From ZAX-1 sp046533095 (lineage in GTDB: Bacteria > Bacillota > Clostridia > Lachnospirales > Lachnospiraceae), in NCBI GenBank assembly GCA_046533095.1, contig JAJQRA010000025.1, positions 1 to 20,775 of the forward strand: a stretch of DNA of 20,775 nt, given 5' to 3'. A program made the translations under genes and the position numbers. The first letter of the stretch is position 1. The number at the start of each line of letters is the position of its first letter. Below are positions 1 to 7,367 of the stretch, piece after piece. The notes under the pieces were generated by a model. The model saw only the letters and a list, made by a program, of their open reading frames with translations, did no database searches and was not told where the DNA came from.

Positions 1-93
1 CCTGGTTTCCGCCATGAGCTTTTTTGCGTTATAGAAATACCCCTTTCCCTCTTTGTAATCTATTTTAGACTGTTCAGCGAAATAATTATTCAT
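1..93 (-). CDS. Unknown protein, N-terminal 31 codons (runs off left edge)
   Basis: Open frame of 31 codons starting MNNYFAEQSKIDYKEGKGYF and leaving the window. The start is supported by an AAAGGACGG ribosome site 5-6 bases upstream. It lies 30 bases downstream of the radical SAM gene on the same strand, so it is probably the next gene of the operon. I do not recognise the family from this short stretch, which is hydrophilic and rich in Lys and Tyr. A near-identical copy of this beginning occurs in opposite orientation at 20683-20775, which supports the frame being real, since the differences are mostly silent. Confidence 0.55.
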   Translation of the reverse strand, partial: MNNYFAEQSKIDYKEGKGYFYNAKKLMAETR

Positions 94-243
94 ATCGATC
101 CGTCCTTTCTGTAAGTTCTGGCTTCAGACTTTTTTTGTCCAAATGTCTTGAGGGGCAACGTCCCTTATTTTCATGAAGCTTCCCATTGTCTGCTTGTGGC
201 AAAAGGAAAGCTGTCCATAGAAAAGACACTTTCCACGGCAATG
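1..243. repeat. Outer inverted repeat, left copy
   Basis: The reverse complement of 1-243 aligns with 20534-20775. By eye there are about 8 substitutions and one 1-base indel (7 versus 6 A in a run), roughly 96% identity. It covers the last 40 codons of the radical SAM gene and the first 31 codons of the next gene. Homology starts abruptly at 243/20534 and runs to both window edges, so its full length is unknown. Confidence 0.92.
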
Positions 244-1221
244 AGCTCTATTTCCACAAGCCTGTTCCTCGCAAGCATGGTTCAACATCTCTTGCCGATA
301 GCCCTCAAATTCAAGATTCCAAATTCTGTCCATGCTGACCGTGCCCAAATTGAAAACAAACCGCTCATCATTTGCAAACGAACACGGAGATACGTTCATG
401 TTCTCGTCGATATATATGGAAAAGAATCCACATTCACATGAGTCAACACAATCGACGTTCACATCGGTATACCGCATAAGCAACGGAACAAAGCAAGCGT
501 CAAAACCAATCCGCGCCGCACAGCTGTTGCCGCCGATCATCTTTATAAATCGTGTAAACCTCTCATCCGTAAGTTGCAGACAACGAGCCAAGCTTGCCCG
601 CCCTTTTGGCTTATAGGTCAAAAATATTACTCCGTTGACGCCCTCTAAGAGGTCGTTGTATTTCCCATCCAACAAGTCTATGGCATCGGGCAAAGATTCA
701 TTGTCTAAAACAAAATGCAGGTTCACCTTAATTCCCGCTCGAATGAGCAATTGCGCTTTTTCACGGTTGAAATCAGACATCCGATTCGCCGACAACGCAA
801 CAGCGCCCACCATGCCTTCCAATGCTTCCGCAAGCGACCTGTCAATCAATTCGCCGTTTGTCGTAAAGTTTGCGACAATGCCCCTGTCCTTTGTCGCTTG
901 CAGGATATCAAGGAAATATGGATGCTCCAAAGGTTCTCCGCCCCCTAAAGCAACCTGAAAAACAGGCCCATACTCCTCACTGCAAAGGCAGTCCAAGACA
1001 TATTCATAGTTTTCGAGGCTCATAAACGAACCATTGTCGTGGCTTTCCCGATAACAAAAGTCGCAGCCCTTTGTGCAATGATTGCTTATAGAAATGTCAG
1101 CAAGTTCCGGCCACAGCGCACGGATCGGATTTTCATCCATCGTTTCGCCCCAGCGCATTGTCAGCCCTGTATCGGTATTCCCATAGAAATTATAAACATC
1201 GCTATGTTTACAAATAATCAT
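124..1221 (-). CDS. Radical SAM / SPASM-type maturase-like protein
   Basis: 365 aa. The radical SAM cluster motif is CTKGCDFC (Cys49, 53, 56), followed by a GGGEP motif (about residue 93). A cysteine-rich C-terminus (about residues 265-350, including CECGF, SPCSF, CGNRAHCRGKC) resembles SPASM/Twitch domains that hold auxiliary Fe-S clusters. Such enzymes usually modify peptides or proteins by radical chemistry; the substrate here is unknown. It is the last complete gene of the vnf operon. Its ATG shares a base with the TAA of the 153-aa gene (TAATG), implying translational coupling. It is clearly distinct from NifB. The adjacent 153-aa protein is a possible substrate, by inference from position only. 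Its 3' end is duplicated at the right end of the window. Confidence 0.85.
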   Translation of the reverse strand: MIICKHSDVYNFYGNTDTGLTMRWGETMDENPIRALWPELADISISNHCTKGCDFCYRESHDNGSFMSLENYEYVLDCLCSEEYGPVFQVALGGGEPLEHPYFLDILQATKDRGIVANFTTNGELIDRSLAEALEGMVGAVALSANRMSDFNREKAQLLIRAGIKVNLHFVLDNESLPDAIDLLDGKYNDLLEGVNGVIFLTYKPKGRASLARCLQLTDERFTRFIKMIGGNSCAARIGFDACFVPLLMRYTDVNVDCVDSCECGFFSIYIDENMNVSPCSFANDERFVFNLGTVSMDRIWNLEFEGYRQEMLNHACEEQACGNRAHCRGKCLFYGQLSFCHKQTMGSFMKIRDVAPQDIWTKKV

Positions 1222-1682
1222 TAAGCATCGCCACTCTCTTTAATTTTTGCCATTATCGTTTCCTTTTTGTGCTTCAGAGCCTCTTTGTCTCTCGGAACCT
1301 GAAGCGCCCCAAACCCCTTCAATTCCGCGCCAAGACGCGCGTTCACCAAATACTCACCGTAAATGTACGCCCAAACCTCATCGTCCGTGAGGGCGGCAAA
1401 GTCAACCTCGTTAATTGGCGTTTCAAAAGAAGTATCGTACTTACATTCGGGTTTCTTTTCAAAATTATATTGTTTAAACAAAATGGCGTTGCCGTTTTGC
1501 TCAGTCACCTCGCCAGTCTTTTGCAAATCTGCCGATATTAGGGCAAATATCCGCTCGTTTTTGGGATCGGTGCCCAATCTTTTAGTCTTGATAAACTTGC
1601 CCCAATCCGCCATATCCGCATTGAAAGATACAATATAGCTTACCGAACTGCTATTTGTCACAAAATCTGCTCTGATTTTCAT
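1221..1682 (-). CDS. Hypothetical protein with MKIRxDFVTNSSS N-terminus
   Basis: 153 aa, soluble, with no signal peptide or membrane segment. The N-terminus MKIRADFVTNSSSVSYIVSF resembles a pattern (basic start, F-V-[ST]-N followed by a serine run and an aromatic) that I recall from many otherwise unrelated bacterial and phage hypothetical proteins; its meaning is not known to me. The rest is charged, with a Lys-rich C-terminal helix. The gene overlaps the DUF1858 gene upstream by 4 bases (ATGA) and the radical SAM gene downstream by 1 base, so the three are translated as a coupled set. Function unknown. A role as substrate or partner of the radical SAM enzyme is a guess from position. Confidence 0.75.
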   Translation of the reverse strand: MKIRADFVTNSSSVSYIVSFNADMADWGKFIKTKRLGTDPKNERIFALISADLQKTGEVTEQNGNAILFKQYNFEKKPECKYDTSFETPINEVDFAALTDDEVWAYIYGEYLVNARLGAELKGFGALQVPRDKEALKHKKETIMAKIKESGDA

Positions 1683-1891
1683 AAAGCACCTCCCGTTGTT
1701 TCTCCAATTGCATCGTTTAATTCATACAGCAGTTGTTCCAGCGGAAACCCATGCATTTCCGCCGCCTGCTCCAACGTTTCATATTTTGCTTTCATACAAT
1801 GGCGGCAGTCCAATTCATAATCGGCAAGAACCTCTAATGTTTCGGGATAATCCGCCATGATGCTTCCAATCCGCATGTCTTTGATAATCAT
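1679..1891 (-). CDS. DUF1858-type redox-disulfide protein
   Basis: 70 aa from the ATG at 1891, preceded by GGAGGT at a good distance; a longer frame to 1987 only overlaps the upstream gene. The sequence MIIKDMRIGSIMADYPETLE, then DCRHC (Cys29, Cys32), then ETLEQAAEMHGFPLEQLLYELN matches the small DUF1858 family (hybrid-cluster-associated disulfide domain), whose hallmark is a CxxC pair after a short helical segment. Members are found near Fe-S and redox genes and presumably carry a redox-active or metal-binding cysteine pair. Both ends use ATGA overlaps with neighbours (1888-1891 and 1679-1682), so it is translated in a coupled chain. The role in this nitrogenase operon is unknown. Confidence 0.85.
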   Translation of the reverse strand: MIIKDMRIGSIMADYPETLEVLADYELDCRHCMKAKYETLEQAAEMHGFPLEQLLYELNDAIGETTGGAL

Positions 1892-2241
1892 TGGATTACC
1901 TCCGGCGTTATGGTAACGCAAAATCCAGTCACCGTTTCCTCTGCCAAAGCCAACATAGACAGAATCTGTAACTGCGCATCCAACCAATGGGGAATATGGG
2001 AACAGTCCATCTCTAAGTTCTTAAACTCTCCTTTTTCGAGGAAAGGTATTAAAACCTCCTTGGAAGATGGCCCGCCAGGTGCGTCCATTGCGGCTTGCAA
2101 ATCAAGATAATACACGCCATCCCCTTTGTCAATCGGTTCAAATACTTCGTCTGTACCACGCCCCATTTCACGTTCTAAAGCTTTGACTCTCGACCTGCTG
2201 CAATTATATTCGCCGATACCACATGTGTTGCCACTCATCAT
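1888..2241 (-). CDS. AnfO C-terminal-domain paralogue (short)
   Basis: 117 aa. From about residue 40 on it aligns with the C-terminal third of the AnfO-like protein encoded just upstream: GVYYLDLQAAM...SSKEVLIPFLEKGEFKNLEMDCSHIPHW against GVFTIDLDFVM...SSKKVLLPFLQKENFKALEVKCNHIPRW. The N-terminal AnfO domain (about 130 residues) is absent, replaced by about 35 unrelated residues. The frame is intact, has its own GGAGG ribosome site and couples to the next gene by ATGA, so it looks like a working short gene rather than debris. The shared Cys-x-His-Ile-Pro motif may bind metal or a partner (inference). It probably arose by tandem duplication of anfO followed by loss of the N-terminal domain. 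ATG codons at 2241 and 2238 are equally plausible starts. Confidence 0.8.
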   Translation of the reverse strand: MMSGNTCGIGEYNCSRSRVKALEREMGRGTDEVFEPIDKGDGVYYLDLQAAMDAPGGPSSKEVLIPFLEKGEFKNLEMDCSHIPHWLDAQLQILSMLALAEETVTGFCVTITPEVIQ

Positions 2242-2250
2242 TCGCTCCTC

Positions 2251-2859
2251 CTACAAGCTTTCCGGCGTCAGTGTCGCCAAAAATCCGTCTTCGGTCTTTT
2301 CCGCTTTGTATTTCAGTTTCATTCCGGGCAATTCCACTTCAAACCAGCGGGGGATATGATTACACTTCACTTCCAGCGCCTTGAAGTTCTCTTTCTGAAG
2401 AAAGGGCAAAAGCACCTTTTTAGAGGAAAGCCCGCTGTCGCTGTTCATCACGAAGTCTAAATCGATTGTAAATACGCCTCTGCCTTTTTCCGTCGGCGCG
2501 TATATCTTTTCGGGAAGATTGGCCTTTTTCTGTTCTTCCAATTCGCCTCTGTGTATGTAATCCAAGAAATCCGCCGGCTTGCCTGTCATTTCCCACATGT
2601 TGAAAAGCAATCCCTCCAGCACCGTGAAATAGATGCCGTTCAGTTCGCTTGTGACAATCACCTTGCAACTGCCAAGCCAGCCGCCCAATTCCCGCAGGCT
2701 TTCACGAATCGCAGCCGGACTTTTATCCGCCACGCTCGTATATTCGCGTTCGCGTTCTTGCGTGATATTCCCCTCCGAAACGGAATATACGGTCATTATG
2801 CCACCTTGTTCAAAATTAGTTACAAAGCCTTCCTGGTCAATCAACACGCCAATTTCCAT
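2251..2859 (-). CDS. anfO: AnfO-like nitrogenase accessory protein
   Basis: 202 aa from the ATG at 2859, with AAAGGAGTG just upstream; a TTG one codon earlier is less likely. The overall shape matches AnfO, the accessory protein of iron-only nitrogenase: an N-terminal alpha/beta domain beginning MEIGVLIDQEGFV, a middle segment GIYFTVLEGLLFNMWE...PADFLDYI, and a C-terminal SSKKVLLPFL...CNHIPRWFEVEL. In Rhodobacter capsulatus anfO is needed for growth on the Fe-only enzyme; its biochemical role is not settled. Finding it with vanadium-type catalytic genes is unusual. It follows nifV-alpha by 25 bases and is followed by a short paralogue. I assign it on remembered family features, so the name is good but not certain. 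Confidence 0.75.
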   Translation of the reverse strand: MEIGVLIDQEGFVTNFEQGGIMTVYSVSEGNITQEREREYTSVADKSPAAIRESLRELGGWLGSCKVIVTSELNGIYFTVLEGLLFNMWEMTGKPADFLDYIHRGELEEQKKANLPEKIYAPTEKGRGVFTIDLDFVMNSDSGLSSKKVLLPFLQKENFKALEVKCNHIPRWFEVELPGMKLKYKAEKTEDGFLATLTPESL

Positions 2860-2884
2860 CAATGATCACTCCTTTTTTTGAGTA

Positions 2885-3709
2885 TTATGCCGAGATAGCA
2901 CGGCAACATTTTTTCCGCATTTTCGCGGCTTCCGCAATTTCGGTCAAACGAGGCAAATACTCCAATTTCAGATGAAGCGGATAGTGGCAGATTGCCGACA
3001 TCGCACCCGCAAAGTCCTCAAAAGAAGAATTTCCGGCTCGCTCGCCGATACCCGCCGCCGTTACGCTGACAAAGGGTGCGCCGCTCTGGTATGCCGCCAC
3101 GCTGTTTGCAACCGCCAGCCCGAAATCGTTATGCCCGTGAAACTCAATAGGGAGCGAGCAGCGTGAGACCAATTCCGTAAAGGTCTTGGCAACCTCAAAG
3201 GGTTCCATGCAACCGATTGTGTCGGCATACCGAACACGAATCGCGCCGCACTCTGCCGCGACGTCAGCGTAGTGCAGGAAAAATTCGCTGTCCGCATGCG
3301 ATGCGTCCTCCGCGCCTACCAAGAGCTTCGCGCCCATGCCGGTCACGTATTCCGCAATTTCTTTCAGCCGCGCCAGCACCCACTCGCGGCTCTTTTTGAG
3401 TTTCTGTTCGATGTGAAAGTCCGATACCGGAAGTGATATGTGGATATATTCAAACCCACACGCGATGGATTTTTCCACATCTCCTTTGTCGGCGCGATTC
3501 CACGCAATCATACTTGAGCCGCAGTTGATTTTTAGCATTTCTTTCAAAACTTCCTGTTCGGCGACGCCCATCGCGGGGGTGCCCGCTTCGATCCATTGCA
3601 CACCAATTCTGTTTAGAAGCCGAACCATTTCAAGCTTTTCCTCCGTGCCGAATACAATACCGGCAGTTTGTTCGCCATCGCGCAGGGTGGTGTCAACTAG
3701 CTCGAACAT
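2885..3709 (-). CDS. nifV: Homocitrate synthase, alpha (catalytic barrel) subunit
   Basis: 274 aa corresponding to the TIM-barrel half of NifV/isopropylmalate-synthase enzymes, which condense acetyl-CoA and 2-oxoglutarate to homocitrate, the organic ligand of the nitrogenase cofactor. Visible motifs: DTTLRDGEQT at residues 6-15 and the divalent-metal HGHND at 191-195, then GIGERAGN (220-227). The C-terminal regulatory/communication region is missing and is supplied by the separate omega gene just upstream. Its ATG lies inside the end of the omega gene (13-base overlap), and its GGAGGAGG ribosome site encodes omega's Gly-Gly-Gly, so the two are translationally coupled. Equivalent to NifV-alpha of Clostridium pasteurianum. 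Confidence 0.92.
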   Translation of the reverse strand: MFELVDTTLRDGEQTAGIVFGTEEKLEMVRLLNRIGVQWIEAGTPAMGVAEQEVLKEMLKINCGSSMIAWNRADKGDVEKSIACGFEYIHISLPVSDFHIEQKLKKSREWVLARLKEIAEYVTGMGAKLLVGAEDASHADSEFFLHYADVAAECGAIRVRYADTIGCMEPFEVAKTFTELVSRCSLPIEFHGHNDFGLAVANSVAAYQSGAPFVSVTAAGIGERAGNSSFEDFAGAMSAICHYPLHLKLEYLPRLTEIAEAAKMRKKCCRAISA

Positions 3710-4497
3710 AAAATACCTCCTCCTTCCGCCATATATGTATCGTATAAATCCATGAGCTGCTTGTCAGTCAAGGCGTATCTTTGTTTCACCGCTAATTGCT
3801 TTGCGAATCTTGTCAAATTATCGGAAATATCATCTGTTGCGCTAATTCCCCATTCGGACAGCTTCATCCGCACCGTTTTTCTGCCGGAATGCTTACCGAC
3901 CACCAACCGTCGCGACAAGCCCACGTCATCAGGAACGAACGCTTCGTAAAGCGTCGGGTTTTTCATCATGCCGTCCACATGCATACCCGATTCGTGGGCG
4001 AAGATGTCTCCGCCGATAATCGCCTTATTCAAAGAAACCTCCAAACCCATCACCGCCAAAACAGCCGCACAATCATTGGCCAGCGTCGCGGTGTCCTTTT
4101 CGTTTGCCGAGTGAAGAAAACGTTTCGCGCACATCAGCACTTCTTCCATCGCCGCACCGCCGCCGGGCACAATGCCACCGACCGAGGTATGTACGCGGCA
4201 AACTCCCGCTTTCATCGCCGCCAACGTATTAGCAGTCGCCATACCATAGGCGTTCCCGGCGCAAAACTCCAACAGGCACTTTTCGTCTCCTAATCCGCTC
4301 AATAGATTTTGCATCGTTTTGTATGTAGTCCTCGGATCCAACAAACTGTCGGTATCGCGGTAAATAATCCTTTTTGAAGCCGTATCGGGCATAATAACCG
4401 CGTATTTTGAAATAGCCGACAGAATGTCCGCACCCACTTCACGGGTTTGCGCGATCCAAGCAACCGTATTGTCAATCAGTTCAATTATCCGGCTCAT
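3697..4497 (-). CDS. nifV: Homocitrate synthase, omega (C-terminal) subunit
   Basis: 266 aa equivalent to NifV-omega. The C-terminal half has the family signatures HESGMHVDG (168-176) and GKHSGRK (201-207). The first about 125 residues are not a new domain but a degenerate copy of the second half of the barrel: EFCAGNAYGMATAN (77-90) aligns with EFHGHNDFGLAVAN of the alpha subunit, the metal-binding HGH being replaced by CAG. So omega cannot be catalytic alone and presumably forms a heteromer with alpha. Start chosen at the ATG after AGGAGGAGAC, 11 bases beyond the nifB stop. Overlaps nifV-alpha by 13 bases. Confidence 0.9.
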   Translation of the reverse strand: MSRIIELIDNTVAWIAQTREVGADILSAISKYAVIMPDTASKRIIYRDTDSLLDPRTTYKTMQNLLSGLGDEKCLLEFCAGNAYGMATANTLAAMKAGVCRVHTSVGGIVPGGGAAMEEVLMCAKRFLHSANEKDTATLANDCAAVLAVMGLEVSLNKAIIGGDIFAHESGMHVDGMMKNPTLYEAFVPDDVGLSRRLVVGKHSGRKTVRMKLSEWGISATDDISDNLTRFAKQLAVKQRYALTDKQLMDLYDTYMAEGGGILCSS

Positions 4498-4507
4498 AAG
4501 TCTCCTC

Positions 4508-5395
4508 CTATACAGTGCAGAGTCTTCCTTGCAGCTGCGTGTACGAAGCGGCTGTCACGGTCAGCGTGCCTACCGCGTCCGCGCGGCAATGCTGACAATG
4601 GTGCATCTGTTTGATATACTCCGCGCCCTTGCCGCGAACTGCCGCCAGCTCCGCATCGTTCAATGGCTTTAGCCCCTCAAACGCGCTGTCTTTTACGGGA
4701 ATCATCTTCATGACATTGTGAATATACACGCCCATGCTCTTTAACGTTTCGGATATTTCTCCGATGTGTCCATCATTGATTCCCCTTAGCGTCACGGTGT
4801 TTACCTTACAAACCACGCCCAGCTTCGTCAGAGCTTTCAGCCCCGCGAGCTGATTGTTCAAAAGAATCTCCGCCGCCGCTTCACCGGTGTAACGCATGCC
4901 CATATAGTCCACGTGTTTGTATATCTTCGCCCCGATTTTGGGATCAATGGTGTTGAGCGTCACTGTTACATGGGTTACTCCGACTTCCATCATTTCCCCT
5001 GCGTAATGAGACAGCATCAGCCCATTGGTGGAAAGGCAAAAGGTGACATCAGGATCTATTTCGCGTACCAGCCGAAGGGTTTCAAAGGTTTCCGCCGGGT
5101 TCGCAAGCGCGTCGCCCGGGCCGGCTATCCCCACAACTTTCAGATTATCCATATGTTTTGCGTAGTGCGCGAACCGCTCCGCCGCCTCTATAGGTGAAAT
5201 GACGCTTGCGGTGACGCCCGGCCGGCTTTCGTTGGGGCAATCGTATTTTCTGACACAATAGTTGCATTGAATATTGCACTTTGGCGCAACGGGGAGGTGA
5301 ATCCGCGCGTTCTGGCCGCCGCCGCAATTGTAACACGGATGTGCCATTGTTTTGGCTTTGATTGCTTGCGTTTGCATCATATTTTCAGCTTTCAT
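4508..5395 (-). CDS. nifB: NifB, radical SAM nitrogenase cofactor core synthase
   Basis: 295 aa. NifB fuses two [4Fe-4S] clusters and inserts carbide and sulfur to give the 8Fe core (NifB-co/L-cluster) used by all nitrogenases, including V and Fe-only. Motifs: HPCYN (19-23), radical SAM CNIQCNYC (Cys40, 44, 47), then CPNESRPGV (53-61), GPGDALANP, STNG, and the terminal MHHCQHCRADAVG. The length fits the minimal clostridial/archaeal form without the C-terminal NifX-like domain. Ribosome site GGGAGG precedes the ATG. It sits between the transporter genes and nifV, within the same operon. Assignment is secure. Confidence 0.97.
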   Translation of the reverse strand: MKAENMMQTQAIKAKTMAHPCYNCGGGQNARIHLPVAPKCNIQCNYCVRKYDCPNESRPGVTASVISPIEAAERFAHYAKHMDNLKVVGIAGPGDALANPAETFETLRLVREIDPDVTFCLSTNGLMLSHYAGEMMEVGVTHVTVTLNTIDPKIGAKIYKHVDYMGMRYTGEAAAEILLNNQLAGLKALTKLGVVCKVNTVTLRGINDGHIGEISETLKSMGVYIHNVMKMIPVKDSAFEGLKPLNDAELAAVRGKGAEYIKQMHHCQHCRADAVGTLTVTAASYTQLQGRLCTV

Positions 5396-5409
5396 ATCGG
5401 CTCGCCTCC

Positions 5410-6492
5410 CTAAAGCTTTTGTTTGAACATCAAATCAACTTCCTCGTCCGTCAAGCTGTAATTATAAAACTGGCTGTAAAAATCCTTTGTCTCTTTTTTT
5501 AAGTCCAACTCCGAAAACAAATCCGGGTGCAGAACCGAAGCTAAAAACAACGGCTGCAACGCACCCTCGCAGCTTCGCACATTCCACAGATAAACGCCTT
5601 TCGGCACTAAGTACACCTTGCCGTTTTTAACGGCAGATAACTCCTGCCACATATTGTCGGACGAATTGGTCACAATCGCATCATATGCCGCCGTCGAGCT
5701 TGCGATAATCACATCCGGCTGCACTTTGAGCAGATATTCAAAATCTACACTCGGGCTCGCTTCTCCCGAAAAGGCTGCGTCTTTTGCGACGATATTCTCT
5801 CCGCCCGCCGCTTCTATGTAGCTTGTATGAATATCTTTCAAGCCGATTGTGGAGATACCGCCGCTTGCGCCGTCACTGCCCGCAACAAACACACGAACCA
5901 TTTCGGCGCTCTTTGTAGTGTCAGACACATAATTTAAATTCTTATCGTAATACTCGTTGAACGCTTTCGCTTTTTCTTCCGCACCATCTCCCAAAACCTG
6001 CGCCATAATGCTGAGCGTTTTTTTGATTTCCTCCGGTGTAACAAGCCCCATTTCCAAGCTTACAATATTTGCGTTTGCAAGCACGGTTTTTTGTTCGTCA
6101 GAAGCACCGAACATCACTTGCGGCTTTGCGGCGACCAGCGTTTCCATATTTAACGTGCCGGGACCTGCTCCGGTATATGCCGCGGGAACATTCAGAATAC
6201 CGGGAAACACCGTTGCAAAAAATGATTTCTGCACGCCCTCCGCCGTTGCGACAATCTTTTCCGGCTGACCCAAAATAAGTACCATTTGGTTCAGCGCACC
6301 GCTTACGGCGACGCGGGTGATATTGTCTGACATTTCAACCTCGTTTCCTTTGAAATCCACAACTACTTTCGTTTGCGCCTGTGTGGTCTCGGCAGAATTG
6401 TTACCCGTGCTCCCGCCACATCCGGACAGTACCACCGCCGTCAGCGCCATAATCATCAAAACAATCATCACTTTTTTAGAAAAACACCACAT
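5410..6492 (-). CDS. ABC transporter substrate-binding lipoprotein (FecB/BtuF type)
   Basis: 360 aa from the ATG at 6492; an in-frame GTG at 6501 overlaps the AAAGGGAG ribosome site and is less likely. Lipoprotein signal peptide: MWCFSKKV, a hydrophobic stretch, then the lipobox LSGC with Cys at about 24, so it is membrane-anchored outside the cell. The body has the two-lobed helical-backbone layout of periplasmic binding protein family 2 (NITRVAVSG..., NMETLVAAKPQVMFG, DFEYLLKVQPDVIIAS, KNGKVYLVPKG). Family ligands are Fe-siderophores, haem, cobalamin and, in Haemophilus MolA, molybdate/tungstate. Lying inside a V-nitrogenase operon, it most plausibly captures vanadate or a V/Fe chelate. The ligand is inferred from context. 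Confidence 0.88.
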   Translation of the reverse strand: MWCFSKKVMIVLMIMALTAVVLSGCGGSTGNNSAETTQAQTKVVVDFKGNEVEMSDNITRVAVSGALNQMVLILGQPEKIVATAEGVQKSFFATVFPGILNVPAAYTGAGPGTLNMETLVAAKPQVMFGASDEQKTVLANANIVSLEMGLVTPEEIKKTLSIMAQVLGDGAEEKAKAFNEYYDKNLNYVSDTTKSAEMVRVFVAGSDGASGGISTIGLKDIHTSYIEAAGGENIVAKDAAFSGEASPSVDFEYLLKVQPDVIIASSTAAYDAIVTNSSDNMWQELSAVKNGKVYLVPKGVYLWNVRSCEGALQPLFLASVLHPDLFSELDLKKETKDFYSQFYNYSLTDEEVDLMFKQKL

Positions 6493-6524
6493 ATACTTCA
6501 CTCCCTTTCAATAAAATTCATGTA

Positions 6525-7340
6525 TTAGATTGCCAACAATGGTTCTTGTTTATTCAATAGAGGAATGCACCCGCTTACCCAATCCCCGTTGCCGCCGCAA
6601 GCGTGTGTGATTTTCACGCGAATCCCATAGGCTTCTCCCAGTTTTTTCTCGGTTACGATATTCTCTACGCCACCAATCTCAAACTGACCATCTTGATACA
6701 TCAAAGCCGTCTTTGTAGCGCATAGAAACGCATGGTCTGGGAAATGCGTCGTCATAATTACACCTAACCCTTGTACCGCCAAAGCATTTATCTGTTCCAA
6801 GACTTTCACCTGATTGCCATAATCAAGGCTGGCAGTCGGCTCATCCATAATCAGAACCTGCGCCTCTTGCGCCAATGCCCGCGCAATCAAAACCATCTGC
6901 TGCTGTCCGCCGCTGATTTCGGTATACGGCTTATCATATAAATCCACTATATGCAGCTGCTCCAACATTGCCATTGCAATTTCCGAATCTCGCTTCGCCG
7001 GCATACCCAAGGTCTCCACATGAGCTGTTCGCCCCATAAGCACCATATCTAATACACGAAACGGAAACACAGGACGATGTATCTGTGGCACAAAAGCCAC
7101 TAATTTCGCCAATGCTTTTCGGTCAGTGTGGGATATGTCTTTCCCCTGAACTGTAATCTTTCCTTCCGTTATTTTAAGAAATCCCAAAATTGCCTTGAAC
7201 AATGTTGTTTTACCTACGCCGTTTGGCCCGAGCAGACAAATAACGTCACCGCGGTGCAGCGTAAATGAAACATTTTTCACGATTTGCCGTTTGCCGTATC
7301 CACAGCTAACGTCGTGAATTTCCAACAAAGAATCATTCAT
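6525..7340 (-). CDS. ABC transporter ATPase (FecE/BtuD type)
   Basis: 271 aa. Walker A GPNGVGKT (38-45), Q-loop region FVPQ (83-86), ABC signature ISGGQQQ (142-148), Walker B VLIMDE (162-167), and the H-loop TTHFPDH. It is the cytoplasmic motor of the FecCD-type importer whose permease and lipoprotein genes flank it. It keeps the standard core but lacks a TOBE-like extension such as that of molybdate ATPase ModC, consistent with a type II (BtuCD-like) importer. It starts 27 bases after the permease stop, with GGAGATGAG upstream. Confidence 0.93.
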   Translation of the reverse strand: MNDSLLEIHDVSCGYGKRQIVKNVSFTLHRGDVICLLGPNGVGKTTLFKAILGFLKITEGKITVQGKDISHTDRKALAKLVAFVPQIHRPVFPFRVLDMVLMGRTAHVETLGMPAKRDSEIAMAMLEQLHIVDLYDKPYTEISGGQQQMVLIARALAQEAQVLIMDEPTASLDYGNQVKVLEQINALAVQGLGVIMTTHFPDHAFLCATKTALMYQDGQFEIGGVENIVTEKKLGEAYGIRVKITHACGGNGDWVSGCIPLLNKQEPLLAI

Positions 7341-7367
7341 GTCATCTCATCTCCAAACATATTATAA

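Noticed and set aside
1679..1987. 102-aa form of the DUF1858 gene
   Set aside because: The extra residues lie in another frame of the AnfO paralogue; GGAGGT and an ATGA overlap mark the start at 1891.
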